Shown here piece by piece: positions 1 through 7,390 of a stretch of DNA of 10,153 bases (within the stretch, counting starts at the first letter, position 1; every line of letters begins with the position of its first letter). A program made the position numbers and the translations under genes. The notes beneath the pieces were generated by a model. That model did not search any database and had not been told where the DNA came from. It worked only from the letters and a program-made list of their open reading frames with translations. Source of the DNA: JAHHLP01 sp041609895 (lineage in GTDB: Bacteria > Bacteroidota > Rhodothermia > Rhodothermales > JABDKH01); NCBI GenBank assembly GCA_041609895.1, contig JBFIPX010000115.1, forward strand, positions 1-10,153. Direction: 5' to 3'.

Positions 1-898
1 ATTGTCCGGAACGGGAAAGACAACTCTTTCAGCGGACCCGAATCGCAAGCTTATCGGTGACGACGAACACTGCTGGAGCGACGACGGGATATTCAATATC
101 GAAGGCGGATGCTACGCCAAGGTGATCGATCTTTCTGAGGACAAGGAGCCAGAGATTTATCGGGCGATCCGATTCGGCACAGTTCTCGAGAACGTCGTCT
201 ATGATTCCCGCACCAGGGCAGTCGACTATACGGATACGTCTGTCACTCAGAACACGCGTGCTTCTTACCCCATCGAGCACATTGACAACGCGAAGATTCC
301 GTGCGTCGGCGGCCACCCGAAGAACATAATATTCCTTACCGCCGATGCTTTCGGTGTTCTGCCGCCCGTTAGCAAACTAACGCCAGCGCAGGCCATGTAT
401 CATTTCATCAGCGGGTATACGGCCAAGGTGGCCGGCACTGAGCAGGGCATCGACGAGCCAGAGGCCACCTTTTCCGCTTGCTTCGGCGCTGCGTTCATGG
501 TGTGGCATCCTAACAAGTACGCTGAACTGTTGGCCGAGAAAATAAGGACCCACGGCGCTAACGCCTGGCTGGTAAACACTGGTTGGTCCGGTGGTCCGTA
601 CGGGGAAGGATCACGCATTAAGCTCAGATATACTCGGGCCATAATCGACGCGATTCACTCTGGCGAACTTGACGACGTCCCAACCACGGAAGAGCCGATC
701 TTCGGAATGCAGATTCCGACCAAGGTGTCCGACGTGCCATCCGAAATACTGCTGCCTCGCAACACATGGAAGTCTGCAGAAGCCTATGACCGGATGGCCG
801 CAAGACTCGCAGAGCTCTTCGAGAAAAACTTCTCGAAGTATGAAAGCGGTGCGAACGAAGAGGTCAGGTCTGCGGGGCCGCGACTCGTGCATGGGTAG
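1..898 (+). CDS. pckA: ATP-dependent phosphoenolpyruvate carboxykinase, C-terminal part (5' end outside window)
   Basis: PEPCK (ATP) converts oxaloacetate and ATP to phosphoenolpyruvate, ADP and CO2, the committing cytosolic step of gluconeogenesis. The visible 298 residues begin inside the P-loop (LSGTGKTTLS). The first codon, ttg at 2-4, is an internal leucine rather than a start. Roughly 240 N-terminal residues of a family usually near 530-540 aa are therefore missing. Downstream come the metal-binding kinase-2 region (LIGDDEHCW, then FNIEGGCYAKV), the TRASYPIEHI arginine motif, the FLTADAFGVLPPVSKL nucleotide-binding stretch and NTGWSGGPYGEGSRIKL near the C-terminus. The order of motifs and the preceding GDDEH indicate the ATP-type enzyme rather than the GTP type. 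The gene ends with TAG at 896-898 and converges on lgt across a 146-bp gap. No frameshift is seen; its promoter lies outside the window. Confidence 0.97.
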   Translation, partial: LSGTGKTTLSADPNRKLIGDDEHCWSDDGIFNIEGGCYAKVIDLSEDKEPEIYRAIRFGTVLENVVYDSRTRAVDYTDTSVTQNTRASYPIEHIDNAKIPCVGGHPKNIIFLTADAFGVLPPVSKLTPAQAMYHFISGYTAKVAGTEQGIDEPEATFSACFGAAFMVWHPNKYAELLAEKIRTHGANAWLVNTGWSGGPYGEGSRIKLRYTRAIIDAIHSGELDDVPTTEEPIFGMQIPTKVSDVPSEILLPRNTWKSAEAYDRMAARLAELFEKNFSKYESGANEEVRSAGPRLVHG

Positions 899-1044
899 GC
901 ACTGACCGCGGGGATTCGACACCTGCTTCATTTCTTGCTGCCCGTGACCAGCGACTGTGCAGGGGGTCGCCCGTTGACCCATGGCTGTGCCAAAGTGCCT
1001 CGTTCTAGCGTTGTCTCCTCAGGTTCCGGGGCGCCGGCCACCGT
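899..1044. other. Convergent pckA/lgt intergenic region with weak overlapping inverted repeats
   Basis: This 146-bp gap separates the stop codons of two convergent genes, so transcription from both sides must end here or run through. Two short stems can be drawn: GCGAC (951-955) with GTCGC (966-970), and GGGTC (964-968) with GACCC (976-980). They share bases and so exclude each other. Neither is followed by a T-run on either strand, so a classical intrinsic terminator is not supported. I see no convincing small gene or other site here. Confidence 0.25.
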
Positions 1045-2028
1045 CTAGGTCGAAGCACTATCCGCTTCGGCGGTGGAGTGAGCTTCATCCGATCGCAACG
1101 CAGCTTCACTCGATTGATTGCGACGATCTCCGTCCTCGCGACGCCGGCGACGCAATACGAGTCCTATCCCACCGACGGTGACCAGTAGCACAGAGATGAC
1201 TTCCGCCTGCGTGACCGAAATCCCGAATAGGTCAAAGCGGTTATTGACTCGAATCTGTTCGATCAAGAATCGCTCTACTCCCGCAAAGATCAGGTAAAGG
1301 GCAAACAGCCAGCCACCCTGGAATGGGTGTTTACGCAGCCCCCAAAGCACGCCAAAGAAGAGCGCCGCCAGCAGGAATTCATAGATAGACGTGGGATAGA
1401 CACCCTGCCCGGACAGGTCCATGCCGAGGATATTGTTCGGATAGGTCTCGCTCCATAGCCACTCCGGAATCCAGGCCGGCTTGTCTTCGAGGTTACTGGC
1501 TATTCCCCAATCTCCGTCACCCGCGAGATGACACCCAATACGACCGATTCCGTAAGCGATCATGAGCCCCGGTGCAAAGGCATCGGTCGCGGTTGCGACG
1601 TCGAGCGATTTTGAACGAAGGTAGAGGGTGATCGCCACGGCAGCTATCAGAAGGCCGCCGTAAAAGGTGAATCCACCTGTCGAGAAGATCATTGCAGCAG
1701 GATCTCTCGAAAACGCGTCGAGGTTCTCAAGGATGTGAAAGATCTTGGCTCCCGCGAACCCGGCGAGTACGGCAATTACCGTAATCGTGCCGACGAGCAC
1801 CGATGGACTCGCCTCAACGGTCCGCTTGCGGCCCTTCTTGCCCTTGTCGGGCGCTTCAATTCGCACGCCCTTGAGGCGTCCCTCCTCGTAGAGACGGTCG
1901 AACTCTCTGGCGAGGAGCCACGCGGCGGTAAGCACACCGATTGCCACCATGGCTCCGAACGAATAGATCGGGAATGGAAGCTCGAAACCGAAGACGTCTC
2001 TGAATATGTCGCTTAGTCTTGGGTACAT
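1045..2028 (-). CDS. lgt: Prolipoprotein diacylglyceryl transferase
   Basis: Lgt moves diacylglyceryl from phosphatidylglycerol to the lipobox cysteine of prolipoproteins, the first step of lipoprotein maturation in the inner membrane. The 327-aa product is strongly hydrophobic, with several membrane segments (for example about 20-41, 76-98, 118-137, 213-231, 237-256 and 273-293). The family signature lies at 160-175 (GIGRIGCHLAGDGDWG), with R163 at the place of the essential arginine. GGFTFYGG (118-125) stands where E. coli Lgt has its essential-histidine FHGG loop. YPTSIYE (211-217) and ERFLIEQIR (252-260) complete the pattern. A basic loop at about 43-72 and a charged, serine-rich tail after an RRRRR run (293-327) are extra to the catalytic core. 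Start is ATG at 2028, only 11 bp after the hisS stop, with no clear Shine-Dalgarno; it is probably co-transcribed with hisS. Confidence 0.96.
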   Translation of the reverse strand: MYPRLSDIFRDVFGFELPFPIYSFGAMVAIGVLTAAWLLAREFDRLYEEGRLKGVRIEAPDKGKKGRKRTVEASPSVLVGTITVIAVLAGFAGAKIFHILENLDAFSRDPAAMIFSTGGFTFYGGLLIAAVAITLYLRSKSLDVATATDAFAPGLMIAYGIGRIGCHLAGDGDWGIASNLEDKPAWIPEWLWSETYPNNILGMDLSGQGVYPTSIYEFLLAALFFGVLWGLRKHPFQGGWLFALYLIFAGVERFLIEQIRVNNRFDLFGISVTQAEVISVLLVTVGGIGLVLRRRRREDGDRRNQSSEAALRSDEAHSTAEADSAST

Positions 2029-2039
2029 GACGTCGATCG

Positions 2040-3323
2040 TCAGACTATGAATTGGGCGATTGTATTTAGCGGCACCGCCTTCTGCTCTCCCGTTTCCATG
2101 TTCTTAAGCTGGGCCTGGGCGTCGGCCAGTTCTCGTTCTCCGAGAATCATCGTCCACTTGCTCCCGTGCCGATTTGCTTCCCGCATCTGAGCCTTCACGC
2201 TTCTTCCAAGAAGGTCGTACGCCACACTCTTCTGTTCACGACGCAAGTCATGAGCGATCTTAAATGCCTCGCGCACAGCTTCGTCTCCGAGCGCAACGAT
2301 GAATAGGTCGGGTGGTGGGTTGTCGTATTTGGCAACTCCTTCGTCCAGAGCGAGAAATAACCGCTCCATGCCTGCGGCAAACCCAACTGCTGGTATCGGT
2401 CTCTTGCTTCCGATTTCAATCGAAAGAAGGTCGTAGCGTCCACCTCCGGCCAATGCACTCTGCGCGCCGAGTTTCGGGCTTTCCAGTTCGAACGCGGTCC
2501 TCGTGTAATAGTCCAATCCCCTGACGAGCATTGGATCCTCGACGAACTCGATGCCGATGTCCGAAAGGTGTGTCTTTACGCGGTCGTAGTGGCTCCGACT
2601 TTTATCGTCGACATAATCTATGAGCCTTGGTGCCTCCTTAAGAAGTGCTTGTTCCTCAGGCACCTTGGTGTCGAGCATACGTAATGGATTCTGATCCAAT
2701 CGACGTCTGCTCGTCTCTGCGAGGTCGCCTAGATAGGGTTCGAAATACTTCACCAAGGCATTACGATAACGCGGACGGCTGCTCTCGTCCCCAAGTGTAT
2801 TGAGCCGGAGTTCGGTATCGACGATGCCGAGTGAAGAGTAGATCGACATCATCAGAGCGATGGACTCCGCATCCGATACCGGGTCCGGCGCGCCGATAAA
2901 CTCAGCGCCGAACTGGTGAAACTGCCGAAAGCGTCCCTTCTGTGGTCGCTCGGCACGAAAGCAGGGTCCGATGTAGTAGAGACGCTGCGCCCCGCCCGTT
3001 TGATCGAGGTGATGCTGCATGTAAGAACGCATCACTGGCGCAGTTATCTCGGGACGTAGTACGTACTGTGTGTCGCCTCGCTCAAAGGCGAACATTTCCT
3101 TCGACACGATATCGGTCAGTTGTCCGATACCTCGGGCTATCAGCTCCGTGGGCTCCAGAATGGGTGTCCGAATCTCGCGTACATCATAGGTAGCCATCAC
3201 ATCCCGAATGTGTCCTTCCACGGTCTGCCATACGGCAGTTGAAGGGACGGCTGTACCCTCGGAATCAGACGCAAATGGTAGTACGTCGAAGGTACCCTTG
3301 ATATTTTTGTATTGACGGCTCAA
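2040..3323 (-). CDS. hisS: Histidyl-tRNA synthetase (class II)
   Basis: HisRS charges tRNA-His with histidine in the cytoplasm. The 427-aa length is normal for the bacterial enzyme. Visible class II elements are the N-terminal KGTFDVLP (10-16 region), YVLRPEITAPVMRSY (87-101), motif 2 with CFRAERPQKGRFRQFHQFG (121-139), the histidine-specific LVRGLDYYTRTAFE (266-279), AGGGRYDLL (292-300) and motif 3 around GFAAGMERL (314-322). Residues after about 335 form the anticodon-binding domain (for example DLFIVALGD, SVKAQMREANRHGSKW). The start chosen is TTG at 3323. No ATG lies between the in-frame stop (3350-3348, which is also the ptsN stop) and the conserved KGTFDVLP, and the next methionine falls inside the catalytic domain. 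The gap to ptsN is 24 bp, so co-transcription is likely. No recognisable Shine-Dalgarno precedes the start. Confidence 0.97.
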   Translation of the reverse strand: MSRQYKNIKGTFDVLPFASDSEGTAVPSTAVWQTVEGHIRDVMATYDVREIRTPILEPTELIARGIGQLTDIVSKEMFAFERGDTQYVLRPEITAPVMRSYMQHHLDQTGGAQRLYYIGPCFRAERPQKGRFRQFHQFGAEFIGAPDPVSDAESIALMMSIYSSLGIVDTELRLNTLGDESSRPRYRNALVKYFEPYLGDLAETSRRRLDQNPLRMLDTKVPEEQALLKEAPRLIDYVDDKSRSHYDRVKTHLSDIGIEFVEDPMLVRGLDYYTRTAFELESPKLGAQSALAGGGRYDLLSIEIGSKRPIPAVGFAAGMERLFLALDEGVAKYDNPPPDLFIVALGDEAVREAFKIAHDLRREQKSVAYDLLGRSVKAQMREANRHGSKWTMILGERELADAQAQLKNMETGEQKAVPLNTIAQFIV

Positions 3324-3347
3324 ACGGGCAAGTGGCGACGCCGCAAT

Positions 3348-3833
3348 CTATCCTTGAAGGAGAGCTTCCTCTCCTTGACCCAGAATATCAAGCACCTCCC
3401 TGGAACTCTTCGCAGCCAAAAGCGCATCACGGATATCAGTTCGATTCATCAGGCGAGAGATCCTGCTAAGCACCTTAATGTGTTGTGACCGTGCGGACTC
3501 AGGCGCGAGTAGCAAAAAGAAGAGTTGGACGGGTTCATCATCGATCGAGCCGAAGTCAACGGGATGGCGAGAAACCGCAAAGGCGGCGACTGCCTCGGTT
3601 ACTCCGCGTGTTTTGGCGTGTGGGAGCGCAAGACCTTGGCCAACACCTGTCGACATCAGCGCCTCGCGTTCCATCACGTCTGTTTCAACGATGTCCGGAT
3701 CGACGACCGCGGGATCACTGCCGACGAGCTTCAGGAGCGCCCTCAAGACCTCGTCTTTCGTCGAGCCTGGTAGCCCCACGCGAACGGTATCCGCCTTAAG
3801 AAGCTGCGTGATTTCTGTCTCCACTGCTAACAT
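3348..3833 (-). CDS. ptsN: PTS EIIA-like phosphotransfer protein, PtsN/fructose-mannitol type
   Basis: EIIA proteins of this fold accept a phosphate on histidine from HPr. PtsN-type members act as regulators rather than in sugar transport. The 161-aa product from the ATG at 3833 starts with helix-like EITQLLKADTV, followed by the core STKDEVLRALLKLV. The active-site stretch is GVGQGLALPHAKT, with the phospho-accepting histidine at residue 72 of this start. A second conserved histidine lies in SQHIKVLSRISRLM (residue 118). A TTG at 3860 would add nine residues (170 aa). I prefer the ATG because family members begin just before the ITQLL-like helix. Neither start has a clear ribosome-binding site. 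No EIIB or EIIC gene is nearby, so a regulatory role is more likely than transport, although the exact target is unknown. It sits 24 bp before hisS in the same frame. Confidence 0.9.
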   Translation of the reverse strand: MLAVETEITQLLKADTVRVGLPGSTKDEVLRALLKLVGSDPAVVDPDIVETDVMEREALMSTGVGQGLALPHAKTRGVTEAVAAFAVSRHPVDFGSIDDEPVQLFFLLLAPESARSQHIKVLSRISRLMNRTDIRDALLAAKSSREVLDILGQGEEALLQG

Positions 3834-3951
3834 GCTCACTAATGGTGTCCGACACAACAAGATGCTCTGAACGATCTGTCTGCGACGATGTTCGTACTAC
3901 GTTAACAGATCCGGAGAATCGCTCGCGAATATACGAAAGGTAGGTCGAGCC

Positions 3952-3979
3952 TCCGGCAGCCGGACCGAATACTGCCGGA
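3952..3979. repeat. Perfect 8-bp inverted repeat in the rluD-ptsN gap
   Basis: TCCGGCAG at 3952-3959 pairs perfectly with CTGCCGGA at 3972-3979 across a 12-base loop. It is GC-rich and lies about 28 bases after the rluD stop and about 118 bases before the ptsN ATG, in the only sizeable gap of the block. As RNA from the minus strand it would form a stable hairpin, but no T-run follows, so a classical intrinsic terminator is not supported. It could be an mRNA-processing or stability element, an attenuator-like structure, or an operator. Confidence 0.4.
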
Positions 3980-4007
3980 TCAATCGATACCGACTGTGCC
4001 ACAACGC

Positions 4008-5087
4008 CTAATCTTGCAACTCTGCGTTCTCGCGGAGGCGGGTTATTGCGCTGGCCATCTCAGTTGGAGGTGCGCACTCAAACCGCATGACTTCATTGGT
4101 GACAGGATGTACAAATCCGAGCGAGCGAGCATGTAGGGCATGCCGACCCAAGCCCTTGACAACGTTGCGGTAGAATGCTCGACGGTGACGGGAATGGATG
4201 GCACGCTTGAAGTCAGTTCCTCCGTAGGTCTCGTCGCCCAGAACAGGATGACCGAGTGATGCGGCATGGACGCGGATCTGATGGGTCCGGCCGGTCTCGA
4301 GCCGAAACCGTACAAGCGCAGAGTCGGCGAAAGATTCGATTGTCTCGTAGTGTGTGACCGCACTTTTGCCATCGCCGGGTCGCACAACGGCCATCTTCTT
4401 TCGATCTCGTTTGCTTCGGCCGATGTCGCCTTCAATCCTGCCCGAAACCTCAGGGACACCCAGCACGATTGCCAGATATTCGCGCGTAATCGTGCGTTCC
4501 GCAAATTGTTTTGCCAGACCGGCATGAACAAAGTCGTCTTTTGCGACAACCAGAAGGCCACTCGTATCCTTGTCGAGGCGGTGCACAATACCCGGTCTGA
4601 TCGCGGGATCCCCGTCACCTGTGGGTCGAGCATGCGCGGTCGATAAGCCGGGATCGTCGTCATCGTCTTCCAAAGAATCGATCGAAACTACACCTGCCCC
4701 GACGTAGTGCAGCAGCGCGTTTACCAGCGTGCCAGTTCGGTTGCCGTATGCCGGATGCACTACCATCCCTGCAGGTTTGTTTACGACGAGAAGCCACTCA
4801 TCTTCGAAGACAATGTTCAGCGGGATGTCCTCCGGTACCGCTTGGATTGGAGGGCTCCGCAATACCTTGCATTCAATCCGATCGCCGGCATGCACCGAAT
4901 GCGAAGGACGCGTTACGCGCCGGCCATTGATTTGAACACGCCCCTCTTTGATTCCCTTCTGAACCTTGCTTCTGGTGGCGTTAAGAAGTTTTCGAGTCAG
5001 GAATACGTCGAGACGCGCCTCTTCACGATAGCCCGAGGGGACGACCAGGTTGACTACGTGTTCTTCCTTGTCTGGCTCTGTGCTCAC
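4008..5087 (-). CDS. rluD: RluA/RluD-family 23S rRNA pseudouridine synthase
   Basis: RluA-family enzymes isomerise uridine to pseudouridine in RNA. The RluD type, with an N-terminal S4 domain, modifies helix 69 of 23S rRNA. The 359-aa product has an S4 RNA-binding domain at about 24-75 (RLDVFLTRKL, KEGRVQINGRRV) and the catalytic domain from about 90 (EDEWLLVVNKPAGMVVHP). The catalytic aspartate is D172 in GIVHRLDKDTSGLLVVAK. RFRLETGRTHQIRVH (260-274) and LGDETYGG (283-290) are further family motifs. An acidic, low-complexity insert at about 135-163, containing a DDDDD run, lengthens the usually short link before RPGIVHRLD. Start is GTG at 5087, with the in-frame stop of dprA 48 bp upstream and no clear Shine-Dalgarno. 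The family is certain; the choice of RluD over another S4-bearing paralogue is inferred. Confidence 0.9.
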   Translation of the reverse strand: MSTEPDKEEHVVNLVVPSGYREEARLDVFLTRKLLNATRSKVQKGIKEGRVQINGRRVTRPSHSVHAGDRIECKVLRSPPIQAVPEDIPLNIVFEDEWLLVVNKPAGMVVHPAYGNRTGTLVNALLHYVGAGVVSIDSLEDDDDDPGLSTAHARPTGDGDPAIRPGIVHRLDKDTSGLLVVAKDDFVHAGLAKQFAERTITREYLAIVLGVPEVSGRIEGDIGRSKRDRKKMAVVRPGDGKSAVTHYETIESFADSALVRFRLETGRTHQIRVHAASLGHPVLGDETYGGTDFKRAIHSRHRRAFYRNVVKGLGRHALHARSLGFVHPVTNEVMRFECAPPTEMASAITRLRENAELQD

Positions 5088-5135
5088 AATTTGCGATCTG
5101 TCGAGGTTCGGGCGCTGGCGCCGCTCGCAAGTTTC

Positions 5136-6314
5136 TCATCGATGCGAAAGATAGAATAACCCGTCCACACCACGCGTGACAAGGCCCTTTATCTCCAGGT
5201 TCAGCAGGTCCCGTAGTGCGTGAGACGAGGGTCGACCCGACCGATAGGAAATAGTATCTAGATCTGCTCCCGACACGTCGATCACGTCGATCAGTTTCCT
5301 CTCCTCTGCTGTCAACCCGGTGCTCGTTCTTTCTGACACATGCGCATGGTCCGGCGTGTTTGGCGGACGAGGGAGCTCTACCAGCACGTCGTGCGCGTCC
5401 ATCACGAGCTTCGCTGCGCCATCTCGGATGAGACGGTTCGTACCGATGCTGGATTTGCTCGATAGCGGCCCGGGGATCGAAAAGACTTCGCGATTCTGCT
5501 CCAGCGCAAAATGAGCTGTAATGAGTCCCCCTCCCTGCTCATATGCCTCTACTACTACGACTCCAAGGGACATGCCGCTGATTAGCCGGTTTCGTCGGGG
5601 AAAATTCGTAGCATCCGGCTTGCTGCCTAGCGCGAACTCCGATAACACCCATCCTGTTCGAAGCACCTCGCGGGCCAGCTTACGATGAGCGCCGGGGTAG
5701 ACACAATCGACGCCGCAGCCAAAGACGGCCACTGTTGGTGATCCCCCGGCAAGCGCGCCGCGGTGAGCTGCAGCATCTATCCCGTATGCCATTCCGCTGA
5801 CTACCGTGTAGCCGCACGCAGAAAGGTCCCGGGCCATTGCGAACGCCGCGTCAACGCCATATCGCGTTGCGCGCCGTGAGCCGACAATTGCCACGCAGTA
5901 CTTCAAATCCAATGATCGATGGCCGCGGCGCCACAGGAATGCAGGCGGATCGTGAATCTCGCGCAAGAGAGGTGGATACTCAATGTCTGTCTTCATGACC
6001 AGCTGTGCGGAAACCCGGCGGGCGATCCGAAGCTGCCGATCAACCTCCTGCCCGGCATCGAGGGCGCGTATTTCGCGGGCCAGCTTGCCCCCGATTCCGG
6101 GGACTCTGCGGAGATCCGATTCCTGGGCACCGAGAACGCATTTCATCGATTTGAAGTGGACCAGCAGGGCGCGCAGGCGGGCCGGTCCGAGACCTGGAAC
6201 GGTATTGAGGGCGACGGCGGCCGCCTGGTCCTTATTCAGAACCGTGGAGTCGTTTGAACCGACTTCACACGTCTTCCAATTGCCGAGATGCTTTGATTCT
6301 CTTCCAAAGTCCAT
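5136..6314 (-). CDS. dprA: DNA-processing protein DprA/Smf
   Basis: DprA binds incoming single-stranded DNA and loads RecA during natural transformation; it is also kept in species not known to be competent. The 392-aa product has an N-terminal helix-hairpin-helix/SAM-like region (about 30-85, with VPGLGPARLRALL and VPGIGGKLAREI). A Rossmann-like core spans about 110-310, with VAIVGSRRATRYG (141-153), SGMAYGIDAAAHRGAL (173-188), FPRRNRLISG (238-247) and GGGLITAHFALEQNREVF (261-278). A C-terminal winged-helix-like domain (about 335-390) ends in GLVTRGVDGLFYLS. The only ATG that fits is at 6314, giving a 50-bp overlap with the 3' end of obg. A later start could only be a rare codon such as the CTG at 6239-6237, so the overlap seems real and suggests coupled translation. 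Length is slightly above the usual 360-380 aa because of about 25 poorly conserved N-terminal residues. Confidence 0.95.
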   Translation of the reverse strand: MDFGRESKHLGNWKTCEVGSNDSTVLNKDQAAAVALNTVPGLGPARLRALLVHFKSMKCVLGAQESDLRRVPGIGGKLAREIRALDAGQEVDRQLRIARRVSAQLVMKTDIEYPPLLREIHDPPAFLWRRGHRSLDLKYCVAIVGSRRATRYGVDAAFAMARDLSACGYTVVSGMAYGIDAAAHRGALAGGSPTVAVFGCGVDCVYPGAHRKLAREVLRTGWVLSEFALGSKPDATNFPRRNRLISGMSLGVVVVEAYEQGGGLITAHFALEQNREVFSIPGPLSSKSSIGTNRLIRDGAAKLVMDAHDVLVELPRPPNTPDHAHVSERTSTGLTAEERKLIDVIDVSGADLDTISYRSGRPSSHALRDLLNLEIKGLVTRGVDGLFYLSHR

Positions 6315-7281
6315 ACCTCAGATTTTCGAGCCCGTCTTTCGTCACCGCGCTGATAGGAAAGACCTCCAGCTCGTCCGGCAGCGACGCCCGTATCTCCCTC
6401 ACGAGTGGATCCGACGCTCCTCCTTCGAGGAGATCACATTTCGAGAGCACGCACGATCGCGGTTTGGCGAGTAGCGCCTCGTCATAGCTTCGAAGTTCGT
6501 CCAGAAGCGTGTCGTACTCCTCCCGTACGTCGTGCGAATCGATCGGAATTACAAACAATAGTACGGCATTTCGCTCGATGTGCTTTAGGAACCGAATGCC
6601 CAAACCCTTGCCCTCATGCGCTCCTTCAATAATTCCCGGAATGTCTGCAATAACGAACGACGAGTAAACGTCCACGTATACCACTCCAAGCGCGGGCTCA
6701 AGCGTCGTGAAAGGATAGTCGGCGATCTTTGGTCGAGCAGCAGATAGTGTCGCGACCAGTGTGCTCTTGCCTGCGTTCGGGAACCCGACCAGTCCAACGT
6801 CCGCGAGCAGCTTAAGCTCGAGCGTGACGTGGCGCTCTTCCCCGGGCTCTCCAGGTTGTGCATATCGCGGCGCCTGTCTCGTTGCTGATTTGAACTGCGC
6901 GTTCCCAAGACCTCCGCGACCGCCCCGGGCAATCACGAGTCGTTGTCCGTGCTCGACAAGTTCTCCGATCGACTCACCCGCCTCGGTGTCGCGAATCGTA
7001 GTCCCGACCGGTACCCGCAGTACGATGTCCTCACCGTCCTTACCCTTTCGGTTAGATCCCTCGCCATGACCACCGTTGCGCGCGAAATGATGGCGGTTGT
7101 AGCGCAGATCCAGGAGGGTATAGAGCTGCTTGTCGGCCTCTAGCACAATTGAACCTCCGTCTCCACCATCGCCTCCGTCGGGGCCCCCTCGGGGCTCGAA
7201 CTTCTCACGACGGAAGGATACCGCCCCGGCACCCCCTTTGCCGCTGCGGACAACAATCGTCACGTAGTCAACGAATTTCAT
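6265..7281 (-). CDS. obg: GTPase Obg/CgtA, 50S ribosome assembly factor
   Basis: Obg is an essential GTPase that binds the 50S subunit and links ribosome assembly to growth and the stringent response. The 338-aa product has the glycine-rich Obg fold at 1-158 (SGKGGAGAVSFRREKF, GGPDGGDGGDGG, ARGGRGGLGN). The G domain follows: G1 GFPNAGKST (166-174), G2 threonines in YPFTTLEP (189-196), G3 DIPG (213-216), G4 SKCD (280-283) and G5 SAV (311-313). G4 departs from the usual NKxD at its first position. There is no C-terminal OCT domain, which many Gram-negative versions also lack. Start is ATG at 7281, matching the conserved MKFVDYVTI opening. It is the first gene of the minus-strand block and its end overlaps dprA by 50 bp. 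No clear Shine-Dalgarno is seen. Confidence 0.97.
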   Translation of the reverse strand: MKFVDYVTIVVRSGKGGAGAVSFRREKFEPRGGPDGGDGGDGGSIVLEADKQLYTLLDLRYNRHHFARNGGHGEGSNRKGKDGEDIVLRVPVGTTIRDTEAGESIGELVEHGQRLVIARGGRGGLGNAQFKSATRQAPRYAQPGEPGEERHVTLELKLLADVGLVGFPNAGKSTLVATLSAARPKIADYPFTTLEPALGVVYVDVYSSFVIADIPGIIEGAHEGKGLGIRFLKHIERNAVLLFVIPIDSHDVREEYDTLLDELRSYDEALLAKPRSCVLSKCDLLEGGASDPLVREIRASLPDELEVFPISAVTKDGLENLRYGLWKRIKASRQLEDV

Positions 7282-7390
7282 CTCAAGAACAGCTGGTCAC
7301 TTTGCACGGCGTTCGCGTCTGCAAGACGTTTAGTATTCTTAGCCGTCGCGTGTCACGTAGGTTGATTGATCACCACAGAAGAAATCCTCC
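7282..7390. promoter_or_regulatory. Divergent obg/rnhA promoter region
   Basis: This 109-bp gap lies between two divergent starts, so promoters for the obg block (minus) and rnhA (plus) are expected here. Box assignment is weak. For obg, GTGACA on the minus strand (7356-7351) resembles a -35, but the only nearby -10-like element, TACTAA (7335-7330), is 15 bases away and matches poorly. I see no clear Bacteroidetes-type TAnnTTTG box. A short inverted repeat, TTGCA (7302-7306) with TGCAA (7320-7324), lies close to the obg side and could be an operator half-site pair or chance. The region call rests on gene orientation. Confidence 0.4.

Noticed and set aside
29..316. Minus-strand open frame antisense to pckA
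   Set aside because: The plus-strand frame encodes unmistakable PEPCK motifs; the antisense frame has no recognisable motif and is a shadow of high-GC coding sequence.
3796..4002. A 68-codon minus-strand frame with a GTG start just after the rluD stop, overlapping the ptsN start
   Set aside because: It resembles no family I recognise, it has only a weak AGG as a ribosome-binding site, it runs over the ptsN 5' end in another frame, and its coding stretch includes the 8-bp hairpin. It is more likely an open frame by chance in the gap.
4043..4663. A 206-codon minus-strand frame inside rluD
   Set aside because: It overlaps the catalytic domain of the pseudouridine synthase in another frame and has no recognisable motif.
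5111..5122. GGCGC/GCGCC palindrome in the dprA-rluD gap
   Set aside because: The stem is only 4-5 bp, has no T-run and is easily expected by chance in GC-rich sequence.
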